Notes: generated by a model not told the origin, from the sequence alone. A DNA stretch of 64,000 nucleotides from Cristatella mucedo (GCA_009760855.2 WPIO01000116.1:528001-592000), one strand, 5' to 3'. Positions 33,935 to 45,930 are shown, counted from the first letter of the stretch. Translations and numbers: made by a program.

Positions 33935-34090
33935 TGTGTGTTTTCATATGCTGTGTTGTAATACTTGTTCACACAGTGCACGTTACCAATAGCCGCTTGA
34001 TCGCGCTCTTTTACAGCATATAGAAAGTGCCCAGGAGGAGATCGTGTTCTTTAAAGGAGCTGTACAAATATATTGTTGTTATTCATTTAT
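33935..34090 (+). mobile_element. LINE family A 3' terminus (decayed)
   Basis: ATAGAAAGTGCCCAGGAGGA and GAGCTGTACAAATATATT correspond to the family terminus. Confidence 0.5.
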
Positions 34091-34497
34091 AGACAGTACA
34101 TGGTACAATATGGTGAGTTGCACCGTACTCTGTATCTCATGTGTCTGCATCAAGATTTCTATGCCTGAAGTATATTTTCATAAGTCACGAAAGGTCAGAA
34201 GTGTAGTCTTCCCAATTCGCCTAATACTGGCTGAGCACAGCACCAAAATTCGCAGAAGTTGTGCAGGGGATTTTTCTGCATCCCTGGGTTCAGCACATCA
34301 GTCAGTTATTTATTCTTTCTTTCATTCTCATTTATTCAGTTATACATTCTTCTTTCCTTAACGCACCAATAAAGAGCTCCATCTTTCAGGCTTCACGTTC
34401 ATCCATTAGTTAACAAGCTATGAGAAATACCACAAGACGACTGCTAAGGTTATTCGCAATGATCCCACACTACCAACACCAAATGTTTCTAACGTGG

Positions 34498-34945
34498 GAT
34501 GGGGCTTCCACGTCCGGTCAGAGCTAGGCCGCAAAGGCAGCGCTTGTAACTGTGCTAGTATCAGCCGACTCGAGATGAATACCGAGTACTTGAACGTTTC
34601 GGTACGGCTAGTTTTTTATAGGAGCTGCACCGATGCACGCAGGTTAGCCGACAGTAGCAGGAACACGGCAGCAGCAGGCAACGAGCGCTCATACCTTAGC
34701 ATATCGAGTCCGTATCCACAATTCAGACAAGTCTATTTAACAATTTACAGGCGTTTAACAGCGGCTATGCCCAACATCGACGGCTCAGTGAGTGGCCTTG
34801 AGCTCAAAAACCGGCTCCAATGTCAATGCGCCGAGTCTCGAATGCTGACTGCCCAGCCTATATATCAGGGCGCCGGCTTTTCATACGGCCTCGGCAATAA
34901 ACTTTCAAATAGTCGCACAATCGAGAAAAATAACCAACCGCCGCA
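34498..34945 (+). repeat. Unclassified repeat, copy 1 (left)
   Basis: Aligns by eye over its whole length with 36762-37630. Shared blocks include GGTCAGARCTRGGCCGCAAA near the start, GCACGCAG..GCCGACAGT, GACAAGTCT, GAGCTCAAA..CTCCAAT, and ATACGGCCTCGG near the end. Same orientation as copy 2. The 261-codon frame that runs through it into the GC-rich block is not taken as a gene. Confidence 0.55.
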
Positions 34946-34959
34946 ATTCGACTGGTTTG

Positions 34960-36768
34960 GCTGGCACCGCCGTTACAACACGCCGAGTAGCGATGCAAGC
35001 ACTTTCGGCTTCCTCAGCGCAGTGCTGTTTCGCACGAGCGCGACCCCTCCGAAGGCAATGCATTTGGCTGGCGCGTGCCTCGAGCATGGCTTGCAGGCAG
35101 CGGTGCGCCGGCCGCCAGCGCGTCTGCGGTCGGCCGCTGGGCGATGGCGCTCAGCGCTGCTAGCCATGAACGCCCGTCGCGATGCCCTCTGGCTGACGTC
35201 GCGAGCGAGGCGTCCCGAGCGCGGAGCCACCGACGCACGATTTCCGCCGAAATTTCGCTGTCGAACCGCCATAGAGTGAACGTCAGCCGTAGACTGGCTA
35301 GCTTAGCTGGCCCCGCCGTTTCGCTGCGGCGGTCTCGGTCTCGACAGCTCCGCGAGCTGGGAGCGATGCGACCCTACGCTAGCGAGGTCGAACCCCGCGC
35401 TGCCAGGCGATCGCCTCGCGGAGTCGCAGTCGGAAGCGGAACGCCAGAAGGCCGGCGCCGCCGCCGTGACTCAGTTCGTCCTGCACAGGCAAGTCGACCG
35501 AGCTCAGTCGCCGCCTCCTGGTCATGGCGATCGCATTTCCGACCGCATTCCGGCATCGCTAGAGGATGACGGTCCCAACTCCGATTGCTCCGAGGCGGCC
35601 GAGTCATGCTTTGTTTACGACCCTGGTCGGTCACTTCCGTTCTTAGGGCGCCCTTCGGCAACCGCGAGAGCGCTCTGCACTCAGTTGAGATCGATGCGCT
35701 GGCTGCTGCGGAGGGCGGATGTCGGTCGGATCTCGTTGCCTCTGATCCACCGCCAACTGCCGATCGCTACGAGCAGTGTCTGCGACGGGAAGCGAGCGAC
35801 TCGGACCAGTGAGAAGGAGGCCATGACATCTGCGCGGCGAGCGCGAGCGCGTGCCGTCGTCTGCTTAGCTTAACGTCGACTGGTCTTCGCTGTCTCTCCG
35901 AGATGCACACGCCAACGCGGCTTTTTTGCTCCTAAATGGAGCGTTGTCATTGCCGGCGGCCTCGTACCTCGGGGCGACGTGGTGTCTCCCGAGTGACTGT
36001 GAATGGCGATTAGTATTGGTATGGCGAGATTCGCACGAGCGATGCTCTCGATAGCGGCGATCTCGATCAGCGATCGGTCCGGCCCGCTAGCAGGCGAGCG
36101 GCCGAAGTCGGCCAATTGGAGGGAGCGGCTGAAGTTGGCCAGTAGGAGCGACCGGCTGAAGTTAGCCAACCAGAGCGAGCCCAGTGCGACCGCAACTATT
36201 TCCGGACGGTAGCGCCCCATTGCGGAAGCTCTGTTCCGAGCGCGTGAACAGCTTGCGTACGACCTCATCGAGCGAAGGAATGCTGAGATCGTTATTCCGC
36301 GACCGGCAGCAGCCGTACGCGGCGGCGGCAGGCGCCAGCTTTCAGCAGAGCCTTCAGGCGGCTGAGCGGCTGCGCTCGTCGCGTCCGTGCGTCTGGTCCA
36401 GACAGCGAGGCTGACTGAGACTGCGTCGGAGGCCTTAGGTTGGCGACGTCACGCTGCAGCCACTCCAGAGATCAGCAGTGCCACCCGTCCGTCCGACGGC
36501 GACGACAAAAGGACGCTTTCTGTCGCGGGTTTTGCGAGCTGACTTGCCGGTCTTGGGTGGACATACGGGTCTTGGGCGCCGGCGGAGCAGTACGTCTTCA
36601 GAGTGGCGGCATTCCGCTGCCGGACGTACGCAGCCGGCGCAGGAAGCTCCGCCACGTCAGCGCGCGAAAATGGAGAGTTTCCTTTCTCTTCCTTCGTCCG
36701 CGCGCGGCCGCCTGTCCGCTGCGTCGCGAGCCAGGTCTGCGAGCAGGCCCGCCCGGCGAGAGATGTAG
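34960..36768. other. CpG-rich block between two direct repeats
   Basis: About 1.8 kb of GC- and CpG-rich sequence with several overlapping open frames, none recognisable. Short motifs recur (for example the GAAGTTGGCCA-type units at 36100-36175, where GGCTGAAGTTRGCCA appears twice). It lies exactly between the two diverged repeats at 34498-34945 and 36762-37630, so it may be the interior of an element rather than a host promoter. Confidence 0.4.
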
Positions 36769-36934
36769 GTGGCGTTACGCTCGGTCAGAACTGGGCCGCA
36801 AATGCAACGCTCGTAACGATACCCGGTCTCAGCGGCCGCGCGACGAATTCTGGGGACGCCTGAATCTCGCTGGCATGAACTGCCGCCAGCTACTGCAGGT
36901 GATGCGGTAATGCACGCAGATATGCCGACAGTAA

Positions 36935-37114
36935 ATAAATAAATGAATCCTAGCTGATTAAACAGCCTCTTTTTGTATAGCGACAGAAAAGCCTTTACGG
37001 CTATCACCGCCGCTTGCAGTGGCGATTAAGGATCGCCCGCCACAGGAATCGAACCCACGACCTCGGGACCGAGGTCATGAAAGCAACCGCCTTACCCGGT
37101 GTGTGCCATCGCGG
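36935..37114 (-). mobile_element. tRNA-derived SINE, type 2 (best copy)
   Basis: Minus strand begins AGCCGCGATGGCACACACC, has CCGGGTAAGGCGGTTGC (A-box region), GGTCGTGGGTTCGATTCC (B-box), GCGGGCGATCC, AGCCGTAAAGGC and ends ATACAAAAAGAGGCTGTTTA. Confidence 0.88.
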
Positions 37115-37146
37115 CTAACAGTACCAGGGAAGGCGGCAGCGACGAA

Positions 37147-37235
37147 GAGCGCTCAATAAATACGTAGCATACAATACGTAGTACGTAGCATACAATACGT
37201 ACATGCAATACGTAGCATACAATACGTAGCATGTA
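37147..37235. repeat. 14-bp tandem array
   Basis: Five or so imperfect copies of ACGTAGCATACAAT. Confidence 0.85.
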
Positions 37236-37242
37236 CAGAAAT

Positions 37243-37412
37243 GAAAATTAAACTTTTGCTGATTTAACTGCGTCGTTGATATGGCGGCAGACGAGTGTCT
37301 ACCGCCGCCGCTTGCAGTTGGCAATAGAGGACTGCCCTTGGTAGGATTCGAGTCCTCAGCCTCAGTCGTTAAGAGCGAGCACCTTACCTCCTGCGCTATC
37401 GCGGCTGACAAG
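37243..37412 (-). mobile_element. tRNA-derived SINE, type 2
   Basis: Minus strand AGCCGCGATAGCGCAGGAGG, TAAGGTGCTCGC, GGACTCGAATCC and a TTAAATCAGCAAAAG end. Confidence 0.82.
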
Positions 37413-37622
37413 TCCATGTCCATGACTGCAGACAAGTCTGTTTCGCAGCAGCTGGCGGTTACAGGCCTCTAGCAACTGCCATGATTTACAGCAACGGCTT
37501 TCTAGCCCAGAGCTCAAATCAGCTCCAATATCCAATGGCCGAATCCGGAATCACAACTCCAATCTATCGCATGTTGCCCGCATTTATACGGCCTCGGTCA
37601 GAGATTATCGTATAATCGCGAA

Positions 37623-37627
<5 letters not shown>

Positions 37628-37656
<29 letters not shown>
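37628..37656. repeat. (AT)n microsatellite
   Basis: About 14 AT units next to a SINE end. Confidence 0.9.
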
Positions 37657-37658
<2 letters not shown>

Positions 37659-37742
37659 ACTAATTTGCATAGCGCCGTAAGAGAACTTCACTTTATTTAG
37701 GCGCTTCAACTATACCACGGAGCTCGAGCTCACGACCTCCGC
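37657..37742 (-). mobile_element. tRNA-derived SINE, type 1 (3' half)
   Basis: Minus strand GTCGTGAGCTCGAGCTCC and GCTATGCAAATTAGTTG end. Confidence 0.7.
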
Positions 37743-38272
37743 CAGGTTTTGTCGCTCACTTTTAGGTCCCTTCATTCTATGGCTCCAGCCTATCTGTCAG
37801 ATATACTACCCCATCAGGCCAAGCATCGTACCACCCGCTTTTCGGAATCCAACAGTCTAGAAATACCTCATACAAACCTTAAATCCTTTGGAGACCGTGC
37901 ATTTAGTTCATATGCTCCCAAAGCCTGGAACTCCCTCCCGACCTGCGTCAGAACATCCCCGGACCTGACCACATTTAAAAGGAACCTAAACACACACCTA
38001 TTTAGGACAGCATTTAGTGGGTCCCTGTGATTCGTCCTTTATGTGCTTATGCGTGCTGACACTGTGCATGCTGCCACTAACCACATTTGCATGCTGACCC
38101 TGTGCATGTCACCCCTAACCATATTATTCATTTCGTCTGTTTTTCAAGTATGATTTTACTTACCAATCAATTGCATTTCACTTTACAGCAAATGTAAAGC
38201 GCCTAGAGAGAGAGATTAAGTTCTCTGAGGGCGCCTTATCAAGTGAATTATTATTATTATTATTATTATCAA
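37743..38272 (+). mobile_element. LINE family A, 3' part, young copy
   Basis: Uninterrupted ORF2 C-terminus (SLTFRSLHSMAPAYLSDILP to FRTAFSGSL), complete 3' UTR and ATT tail. Almost identical to 54336-54872. Confidence 0.92.
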
Positions 38273-38384
38273 ATACGTTCACCTTGACTTTAGTCGGGGC
38301 GACCACATCAACCACTTTGCCAAGCGAGCGTAGGCCATAGTGCGGCTGGTTTAGCTGGCGCTGCCGTTTCAATAGCTCCAAGTT

Positions 38385-38545
38385 CAATAGCGAGCTCTTT
38401 GGTTTGGCCCAGTGGTTAAGGTGCTCGCCCCGACAGTGATCTGGCCGAGGTCGTCGGCTCGAGCCCCGTTGCATATGTCAAGCGCCTGGATAGAGATTTA
38501 AGTTCTCTTAGGGCGCTATACAAATGAAAAATGTTTTTTTTTTTT
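38385..38545 (+). mobile_element. tRNA-derived SINE, type 1
   Basis: TTTGGCCCAGTGGTTAAGG, GTCGTCGGCTCGAGCCCC, AAGCGCCTGGATAGAGA and GGGCGCTATACAAATGA, with a T-rich tail. Confidence 0.85.
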
Positions 38546-38734
38546 TAAATAGACTCGATGACGATCGTGATACTAATAATACATAAAGTAATGCAAATAA
38601 GGAAGATCGTGTACACGTACGATTTGTGACAGCGGCTAGTTTTCTGCAACCCTGCAACGTTAGCCGCCTCCAGCGGGAGTCATTGTCGCCGGAGCTTCCC
38701 AACAGTGACGTGTCATGTCGCAGCTCTTATAAGA

Positions 38735-39140
38735 ATAAAAATAATAGCGCACTTGATATATTGCCCTCAGAGAACTTAATATCTTTCTATGAACTTTACA
38801 AGTGCTTTAAAGGAAGCACGATCGAATGGTTAGTGATGTTATGCTAAATAAACAACGTGATTAACATGGTTAGTGGTGACATGCACAGGGGTCAGCATGC
38901 AAGTACGGTTAGTAGCAGCATGCACACTGTCGGCGCGCATAAACAAGAACGAATCGCAGGAAGCGACTAAATTCTATCACAAAAAGATGCGTTTCAGTTC
39001 TTTTTTAAATGTGGGCAAGTCAGGAGAGGTCAGGACGCAGGTCGGGCGTATGTTATAGGCTTTTTAGGAGCATACGACCTATAGGCACGTGGTCTCCAAA
39101 GGCTTTGAGATTTGTCCTAGCTATGGGTAAACCAATAGGT
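38735..39140 (-). mobile_element. LINE family A, 3' end
   Basis: Minus-strand terminus, 3' UTR and the GDHVPIGRMLLKSL-like ORF2 end. Confidence 0.75.
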
Positions 39141-39239
39141 CTGTGCTAAGCTCCCAATCTTTTCAACACATGTAAATTACTTATATAGAGATTTAATTAT
39201 TTTAGGGTTCCGTACAAGTGACTTATCATTGTCATATTA

Positions 39240-41130
39240 TTAGCATATTAGAGCACGAGCTGCGACGCGCGCGGCCTTAGGCCTTAGGCCCTTTACCTGC
39301 TATTCCTGTCTATTCTCGTCGTAGCAGCTCGTTTATTGGGAGCGGCTGCGAAGCGCCTCGACGTTTATCGCCTCCTTTTTTAAGTGAACGTATCTCTGCA
39401 TTGTTATTCGCCATTCCTCTCAAATTCTACTGCAGACCGACATAGCAGCCAACGACGGGCGACTTTCGATGGTGAGCGAGAAAGCGCGGCTGGAAAGCCT
39501 TTTCGGCAGCGATGCGATGTTTTCAACTTTCTTTTTACGCGGTATGAAGTTGAATCCTCGGTCGCCAATTCCTATCGGCACTTTCGGGCGCGTGTCGGAG
39601 GTGCAAGAATGATGCCGCTATCAGCCGGCAGAAGCCGAGGACGGCCGTGACACGTTGCGTCTGGCGGTCTTTCCATTTCGCCAAACTGGCCACTCAGCGG
39701 AGCGCCTCTCGCGAGCGGCCGGAGTGGCGGACATCCGGGTCCGCGAGCGGCGGCGAGCGGGTTTCGTCAGCTACCGGCAGCCGAGGAAACGCCGCTAGAG
39801 TTCTCGCGATGAGCCACGATTTATTTTAGCCCGCCGAGGCGTATCCTCGCCGCTGCGACCGCTGCGACCGCTGCGAGCCGGGCTTAAGGCGAGAAGGAAG
39901 CCGCCGGGCTTCTCGCCAAAGCGCGCCGCAATCCGAAGCTTTTGATCCTGTATCGGGCTGTCTGTCGATCGCCGACGAGTGCGGAGCAGCGCGGAGGGAC
40001 CGAGCGGGTGTCCAGGTGGGGGATGACGGGCGGAAGAAAGAAATTTCCGGTCCGGCCCTCGTTACTCTGCGGTAAGGCGCGGCCGCCTTTTGGGGTCGTG
40101 ACCCACCGCAAGCCGATTGGCCTGCTCGGCTATAATTGGGCGCGCGAGTGGCAGCGGCGTCATGCGCCGTGCGCCGAATTAACTCCGTCTGTCGAGCCGC
40201 GCTGTCCGACCGGCGTTCGGAGCTGAGCGAGCGTTCTCCTGCGTTCCGTGCCAAGAGACGCGCGTCGGGGTGACTGCTGCGGCGCGACTCGTAGCTACCG
40301 GCCGACCGGCGAGCGCGTGCGCTGCAGCGCCGCAACGATGGCGGCGCAATTCTGCCTGACGGTGATGAACGTGATGAACGCCTGCCAGTGCCGCTGCGGC
40401 GGCGCGGAGCTCGCCGCCGCCGCGGCGTCGGAGCTTCGCAACTGCAGCACCGTGCGAGGTGAGGCTGGCGTCCTCTCGCCCGCCGCCGTCGCGGCGGCGG
40501 CGCGCGCGCGCCCGCGAACCGCCGCCGCCGCGGCTGCGCCGCGGCGGCGGCTGTCTGCGGCTCAGTGATGGCTAGGTCCACAGGCGGTTCACCCTTCCGC
40601 CGCGGTCGTCGGCGTCGGCGGCACCGGCGTGTCGGCGCTGGCGTGCGGCCGCGCAGTCGGCCCTGTCCCTCTCCGTGCGGCTCGGCGTGGGTGGGTGGGG
40701 GCGGCCCACCTGCCGCTTTGATGGGGACGCAGTTCCAGCGAGCGGCGGACGGATCGAGCTCGAATCGCAGCGTGGCGGCAGCTGCCTACGCTCGCTGGTC
40801 TCTGCCAGCCGCATCGAGCCCTAGCGGTACTGCAGCAGAGGGGACAGTCGTCAGTCGCCCGCCGCCGGTTGGTTGCGTAACGCTGCCGTCGGGCCAGTCG
40901 TCGCTGGAGTCTTCGCTAGGTCGTTTCGCTTCTTTCGAACCTCAAATGAAGTCCCGCCGGCAGTTTGTGAGATCTGGTGTAGCCGTGCGCTCGGAGCGGC
41001 GGCAGCAGCAGCAGCCCTGCGTTGGCTGAGCTGAGCCATGTGCGATAGCTGTTAGCTGCTAGCCTCTGCGTAGCCCCAGATAGGGCGGCCAGCCATACCG
41101 GGCCGTGTGAGCGGCGCCAGGGCGCCGGCG
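39240..41130. promoter_or_regulatory. CpG island
   Basis: About 1.9 kb of very CpG-dense sequence with long GCC/GCG runs (for example 40410-40560), in sharp contrast to flanking AT-rich repeats. Long frames open on both strands (such as 39826-40581 minus) are compositional. It is a plausible promoter for the candidate exon at 40338 or an unseen gene. Confidence 0.5.
40338..40458 (+). CDS. Candidate first coding exon in a CpG island
   Basis: ATG at 40338 in a strong context (CAACGATGG), 40 codons, then CGAG|GTGAGG, a good donor in phase 1. Encodes MAAQFCLTVMNVMNACQ then a Cys/Ala-rich stretch and an NCS sequon. The N-terminus is only mildly hydrophobic and not a clear signal peptide. Phase 1 is what the Ig exon at 47244 requires, so it could begin that gene, but nothing proves the link and other exons may intervene. 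CpG-dense sequence produces many open frames, so chance is possible. Confidence 0.3.
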
Positions 41131-41334
41131 ACGACGCTAATTACACCAGCCTGGAAGTAGGATGCCTGATGCTCAAGGCCTATAGAGGCTTCGAAAAGGT
41201 GTCCGCAGAGGTTGGCAGTTGGTTGAGGCGACGCCTTAACTTTCGACGTGTGGCTACAGATTTATTACAGGGTTCTAGTGAGGCTCTGGTTGTTTCTATG
41301 CTTTGCTTGGTATTCAGACTCGCGGGTGGGGGGT

Positions 41335-41508
41335 GCTTTAAAAAAATACTTGCTGATTTAGCAGCCTCTTTGTATAGCGACAGAAGAGCCTTTAAAGCTA
41401 TCACCACCGCTCGTAGCGGTGATAAAGGATCGCCCACTGCACGATTCGAACCCACGACCTCGGGCCGTGAAAAGCAACCGCCTTACCTAGTGTGCCATCG
41501 CGGCGCTT
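41335..41508 (-). mobile_element. tRNA-derived SINE, type 2
   Basis: Minus strand CGCCGCGATGGCACACTAGG, GGTCGTGGGTTCGAATCG, GGGCGATCC and GAGGCTGCTAAATCAGC. Confidence 0.87.
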
Positions 41509-41699
41509 TGTGATGTTCTGGCTGTGCTATGCCTTGCTTGGTTTCGGACTCGTGGAGGGGGCGCTTTGCGATGTACTGGCTGTGCTACTTTACGAAGCTC
41601 ATTGCTTGCTGAACGCAAAAGAATCAGATTTAATTCATTTCAGAAAGACGCAAAGTGATAGAGGGCATAGAGAGTATATAAGGGAGATAGAGGGTGAGA

Positions 41700-42010
<311 letters not shown>

Positions 42011-42059
42011 AGGGAAGAGTGGAGAGAATTAGGGGAGAGGCTGTGGGTGCGTAGAACAT

Positions 42060-42830
42060 AATTGAGTTGTCTTATGGGTGTTTAATGCTTTATTATTACT
42101 ATTTTGTGGCTTGTTTCTGCGATAGGTTGCTGTGCTATATATATATGGCTATTTCTACTAATGTTATGTAATGCATATCCATCTAATACTTAGCAAAGCC
42201 ACGCAGACTAAGTTTGTATTCCCATGCGGGTTTTGGTACCGGGTCATGGGGTGCCGGATTTACAGCTTGCTGGCCCAGATCACGTTCAAGTGATGTCAAT
42301 GATGCAAACTAGATTAGCCTACCTGTGATTTTTAAGTGACATTTAGACGCAATTACGGATAAATTGAGGGCAGAGCTAAAGCTACATATGTCGGCAGGCT
42401 ACTCGTTTACAGCACTTTGTAGTAGAAGCTGTCTGTTACGACCGTCAAGCTACTGCAATTGGTTTTGTTTACTGCTGTAGACAGCCTGGTGTACCAGGTT
42501 TGGGACATTTATTACCACCATGTTGCCCGTGATCCCTTCTCTCCTTTTTTCTGTTGCCACGAGTGTACAGCTCTTTCAACTGGTTGGAGGGCAGGCTTGG
42601 AGCAGTTGCTCAGAGAAGCCCGAACTTGCCAGATCAGGCCATTTTGGCAGGAAGATGCAAAGCTTTCGACCTGCACAGCTGCTGCCCCACGGGTGGCAGA
42701 GGCTGAGCTTTACTGCTGCTCTCAGCTGGATGTAGGCCGCGGGTGGTGAAAGCGTCTGTCGGGCCAGGAGACTCCTAGGTTCGAATGACAAGACGGCAGG
42801 TCATTTCCTGGTTCTATTAAGGCTCGACTT
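42060..42830. other. Nothing recognised
   Basis: Includes a 96-codon plus frame (42459-42749) with Cys/His-containing composition but no identifiable domain or supporting splice sites. Confidence 0.35.
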
Positions 42831-42839
42831 GGTGGCAAA

Positions 42840-43255
42840 AATTGGAATAATACTACTACTACTACCACTACTACTACCACTACTACTACCACTACTACTA
42901 CTAAATGTATACATCATCCTCAGAGATATTACTTTTTCTAGGCACTTAACATATGCTGTAAAAAAGCACGATCAAATGCTTAGTGGTAACATGCACAATG
43001 TCAGCAAGCCTAATAAGTTGACGAGTTATAAATGGCACCATGAACAGTGTGTCTGCATGCATTAGCACACAGAAGACGAATCACAAGAACCCACTAAATG
43101 CAGCGATAGAAAGGTGCGTTTTTAGATTCTTCTTAGATGTCGTCAAGTCAGAGGATGTCGTGACACCAGTCGGGAATTAAATTCAGGCGTTGGGAGCAAC
43201 CGAACTAAAGGCACTGTCTTCAAAGGATTTGATGTACAGCTAAACGAGCTGATTA
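42840..43255 (-). mobile_element. LINE family A, 3' end with (TAG/GGT)n tail
   Basis: The tail is a CTA/CCA trinucleotide array rather than pure ATT, followed by a diverged 3' UTR and ORF2 end on the minus strand. Confidence 0.75.
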
Positions 43256-43259
43256 AAAA

Positions 43260-43800
43260 AAGTGGATGGCACAATGAGTTGTTTCGTTACTTGCATTCAG
43301 CACTGTCGGAAGGCCGTCGGAACGGCTGGAGCTGTGAAGGCAGGAGCTGGATGGATGTTTACCATTCCAAACGTCGATCCAACGTCTGCCAGGTGTCGAT
43401 CGATGGGTAGCTGTGCAAGCGCATATGTGAATCAGGGCCGTAGCAGGAGCTTGGCTGCCGGCGGCCCGGGTCCAGTCGGAGGGGCTGGTGTGATGTGGCT
43501 CTTGTCCATCTTGGCTCAGGTCTCTCTGCCCAATATGCAACTGGTAATATGCAAGAAGTAGGTAAGCTGGATGCTGCAGGAAGCTGCAGCCACAAGCTGC
43601 TTCAAGCTGACCTTTGACCTGGCAGATCATGCAGCAGTATCGTACTTATCCTGCAATACCTACAGGCCGGACAGCTCCCACCAGAGCAGCCCAGCCGCCT
43701 GCATCCAGGCACCTGCCCGGCACATGCTGGCCCCGTCGGTCTGTGCTATCTGACAGGCTTGGTATGGAGCAGTGCAGTCTGGTGGTGCTGCCTGTGTTCT
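43260..43800. other. Nothing recognised
   Basis: Open frames on both strands (for example 43253-43630 minus, 125 codons) with no domain; not called as a gene. Confidence 0.35.
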
Positions 43801-43802
43801 TG

Positions 43803-43920
43803 ATTTATCACAGCAGCTGTAGGGGTAGCAGTAGCAGCAGCTGTAGCACTAGCAGCAACAGCAGCTGTAGCAGCAGCAACAGCTATAGCAGCAGCAGCAG
43901 CTGCAGCAGCAGGCAACAGT
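43803..43920. repeat. Imperfect (AGC)n array
   Basis: GTAGCAGC/AACAGC variants; a second shorter block is at 44142-44185. Confidence 0.92.
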
Positions 43921-43979
43921 AGCTTCTGAGAAGCCTATTGCAGTAGCTGAGGCGGTTGGAGATGGCCGAGGGTCTTAGT

Positions 43980-44135
43980 CTGGGGGTTACATTCTCACAT
44001 TTCACGACTAGGGTTGTGGGCTTGGGTCCAGCAGAAGACAATTCTTTTTATACCTCAGTGCAAGTGGCGGTGATAGATGCTATGGCTTTTCTGCTGACTC
44101 TCTATACATGAAGCTGCTAAGTCAGCCTACCTTTT
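43980..44135 (+). mobile_element. tRNA-derived SINE, type 2 (decayed)
   Basis: GGTTGTGGGCTTGGGTCCAG, GGCGGTGATAGATGCTATGG and a GCTAAGTCAGCC end. Confidence 0.65.
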
Positions 44136-44439
44136 GTGGCAGCAGCAGCAGCAGCAGCTGTAGTAGCAGCAGCTGCTGTAGCTAGCACGGAGCATTTAGC
44201 AGTGGCTGAGGTGTTGACCGAAGCAACTGCAGGCGATCAGAGGAATGGAAACACGCGGCGACCGAAGGCGTAGCAGCAATTTTAGCTATATTTTTGCTAC
44301 GCCGGTGGTTGTAGCCCCCATAGTGTCCGTGGTAGTTGCTGTCTGCACCTAACGCCTTCACTAGCCCACGCTAGCCTACACAAGGGAAAGGCCTGGTGAT
44401 CTGAGCTGTCATTCACCTATCGATAGCCGGGGCTCGCTC

Positions 44440-44645
44440 CGCTGATGAAGCTACAGCTGCTGGTTTGCTGGTGAGTCGAGCAGGACTAGGGCAACGGTGT
44501 CATCATCATCGTTGCTATTTAGAATGCAGTAGGTCACACGGAGGAGAGCAGTTTCATTGGAATAGTGTCGCTTGAATGCTGACAGAAATTTTCCAGCTGG
44601 CTCTCGCTTGAATCCTGATTTTGCATAGGCACAATTTAAGCACAT
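44440..44645 (-). mobile_element. LINE RT fragment
   Basis: Minus strand SAFKRHYSNETALLRV and DDTVALVLLDSPA, the same region as in the copy at 10170-11250. Confidence 0.7.
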
Positions 44646-44649
44646 GTAA

Positions 44650-45800
44650 ACTCATGAAGGGCAATCGACGTAAGGTAAGCAATTGGCCTGAGGAGCAGGT
44701 ACTATTTTAGCTTTGCTTTGATGTCGATTAGAATGCAGAGCCATCAAGGTGAGAGATAATAATGTAGTGCTCAAGTTAGAGGTTCAAGTTCAAGGAGATG
44801 CATATGGCAAGGCAAGAGACCTGAGACCTAGCAGATACTTCAAAAGAGTTCCTTAATTCTCGGCTCATCCGAAAACGCTGTTAGACGATTTTTCCTTTCC
44901 TGGGCATAATTGAATTATTCTTGTATCTCTTCGAACTATGTCAAGCCTGTGCATGCTTAACATAGCATGCTTAAAAGTCTTGACGGGTGCTGGTAAGGCC
45001 AGACATGGTTGTTGAGAAATATTTTTAGATAGATAGAGGATAATTGCTGCACCTGGCAAACATTTCTTTACTGTGGTCTGAAGGTACAATAAAGTGATAT
45101 TTGATGCACATATTTACAACGTCTGAAGCTACTACTACTCCCCCAAATTCTGCCAATCAAGGTCACTGCTAATGTGTTTTCTTTCATCTGGCAAGAAAAC
45201 CAAGGTAGTTGGTATGCAGGATTCGTTACAAATAATGCTAACTCGGGTGCAAATCCTATGCTTTGAGGGAGCTGTGTCGGCTAGTTTTTATTTGGCAGTC
45301 CACAAGACATTGAAATACCTTAGAGTTTTGAATATTGATCCCCTGGGTGGTGTTTTTTCGGGCCAGTACTTCGAATTAAACTGTTTAATCAGATAACTTT
45401 TTCTTGACTTCACCGAGGTGTGAAATGGCCAACATTTTAGAAATATTCTGGTTTCTAGTTTTTTTTACTCTGGCTGCAACTGCTAAGGTGAATATCTGAA
45501 AAATGAGGAGAACTATTTTGGTGACCTGAACCGGCATAACAAAATCCACTTAGATAGGAGCTCACCTTAGAGTATCATGTCTTTCCATCTTGCCGATTCC
45601 CATTTCTCGTCTTCATGTTGTCCCGATGTCAGTAAACTTGTCATCACCCGACGGTAGGCATAAACATTCTTTGACTGGGTCGAGGTGGAGTAGGAGCTGA
45701 CAGGCAACTGGCCGTGCACGTGTTTCCCCGTGCCTTCTTTCCTGTTCGAATTCTTGGCGTCCTGTTCCAAAGTTACTGATCTGCAGAAACCACTTTAGCT
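44650..45800. other. Nothing recognised
   Basis: Mixed sequence without an identifiable exon or repeat family. Confidence 0.35.
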
Positions 45801-45930
45801 CATCGGTGAACTCGAGCCTGCTTAGACAGGGTTACCGAATTCCAGTTGGATCATCTGCATCTGTGCATGCATCTGTGAATCCCATCTTGACTTCTGTCAC
45901 TGACTACTAGCAGGTGTTTTTATCTGTGCA
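45800..45930 (+). mobile_element. LINE family A ORF2 fragment
   Basis: CTGCTTAGACAGGGTTACC...CCATCTTGACTTCTGTCAC, matching the ACLDxDTTSK..TSHLDFC segment. Confidence 0.5.

Larger units (their letters stand above)
36762..37630 (+). repeat. Unclassified repeat, copy 2 (right), split by two SINEs
   Basis: Second copy of the 34498-34945 repeat, interrupted by SINEs at 36935-37114 and 37243-37412 and by a tandem array at 37147-37235. Removing these restores colinearity with copy 1. ACAGT flanks the first SINE on both sides, as expected of a short target-site duplication. Confidence 0.55.

Noticed and set aside
34494-35279. 261-codon plus-strand frame
   Set aside because: Runs across an interspersed repeat into a GC-rich block; the second copy of the repeat does not keep the frame.
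39826-40581. 251-codon Arg/Ala/Pro-rich minus-strand frame
   Set aside because: Produced by CpG-dense composition; no domain, overlaps the CpG island and equally open frames on the other strand.
43253-43630. 125-codon minus frame and overlapping plus frame
   Set aside because: No recognisable domain, no matching splice sites in phase with neighbours.
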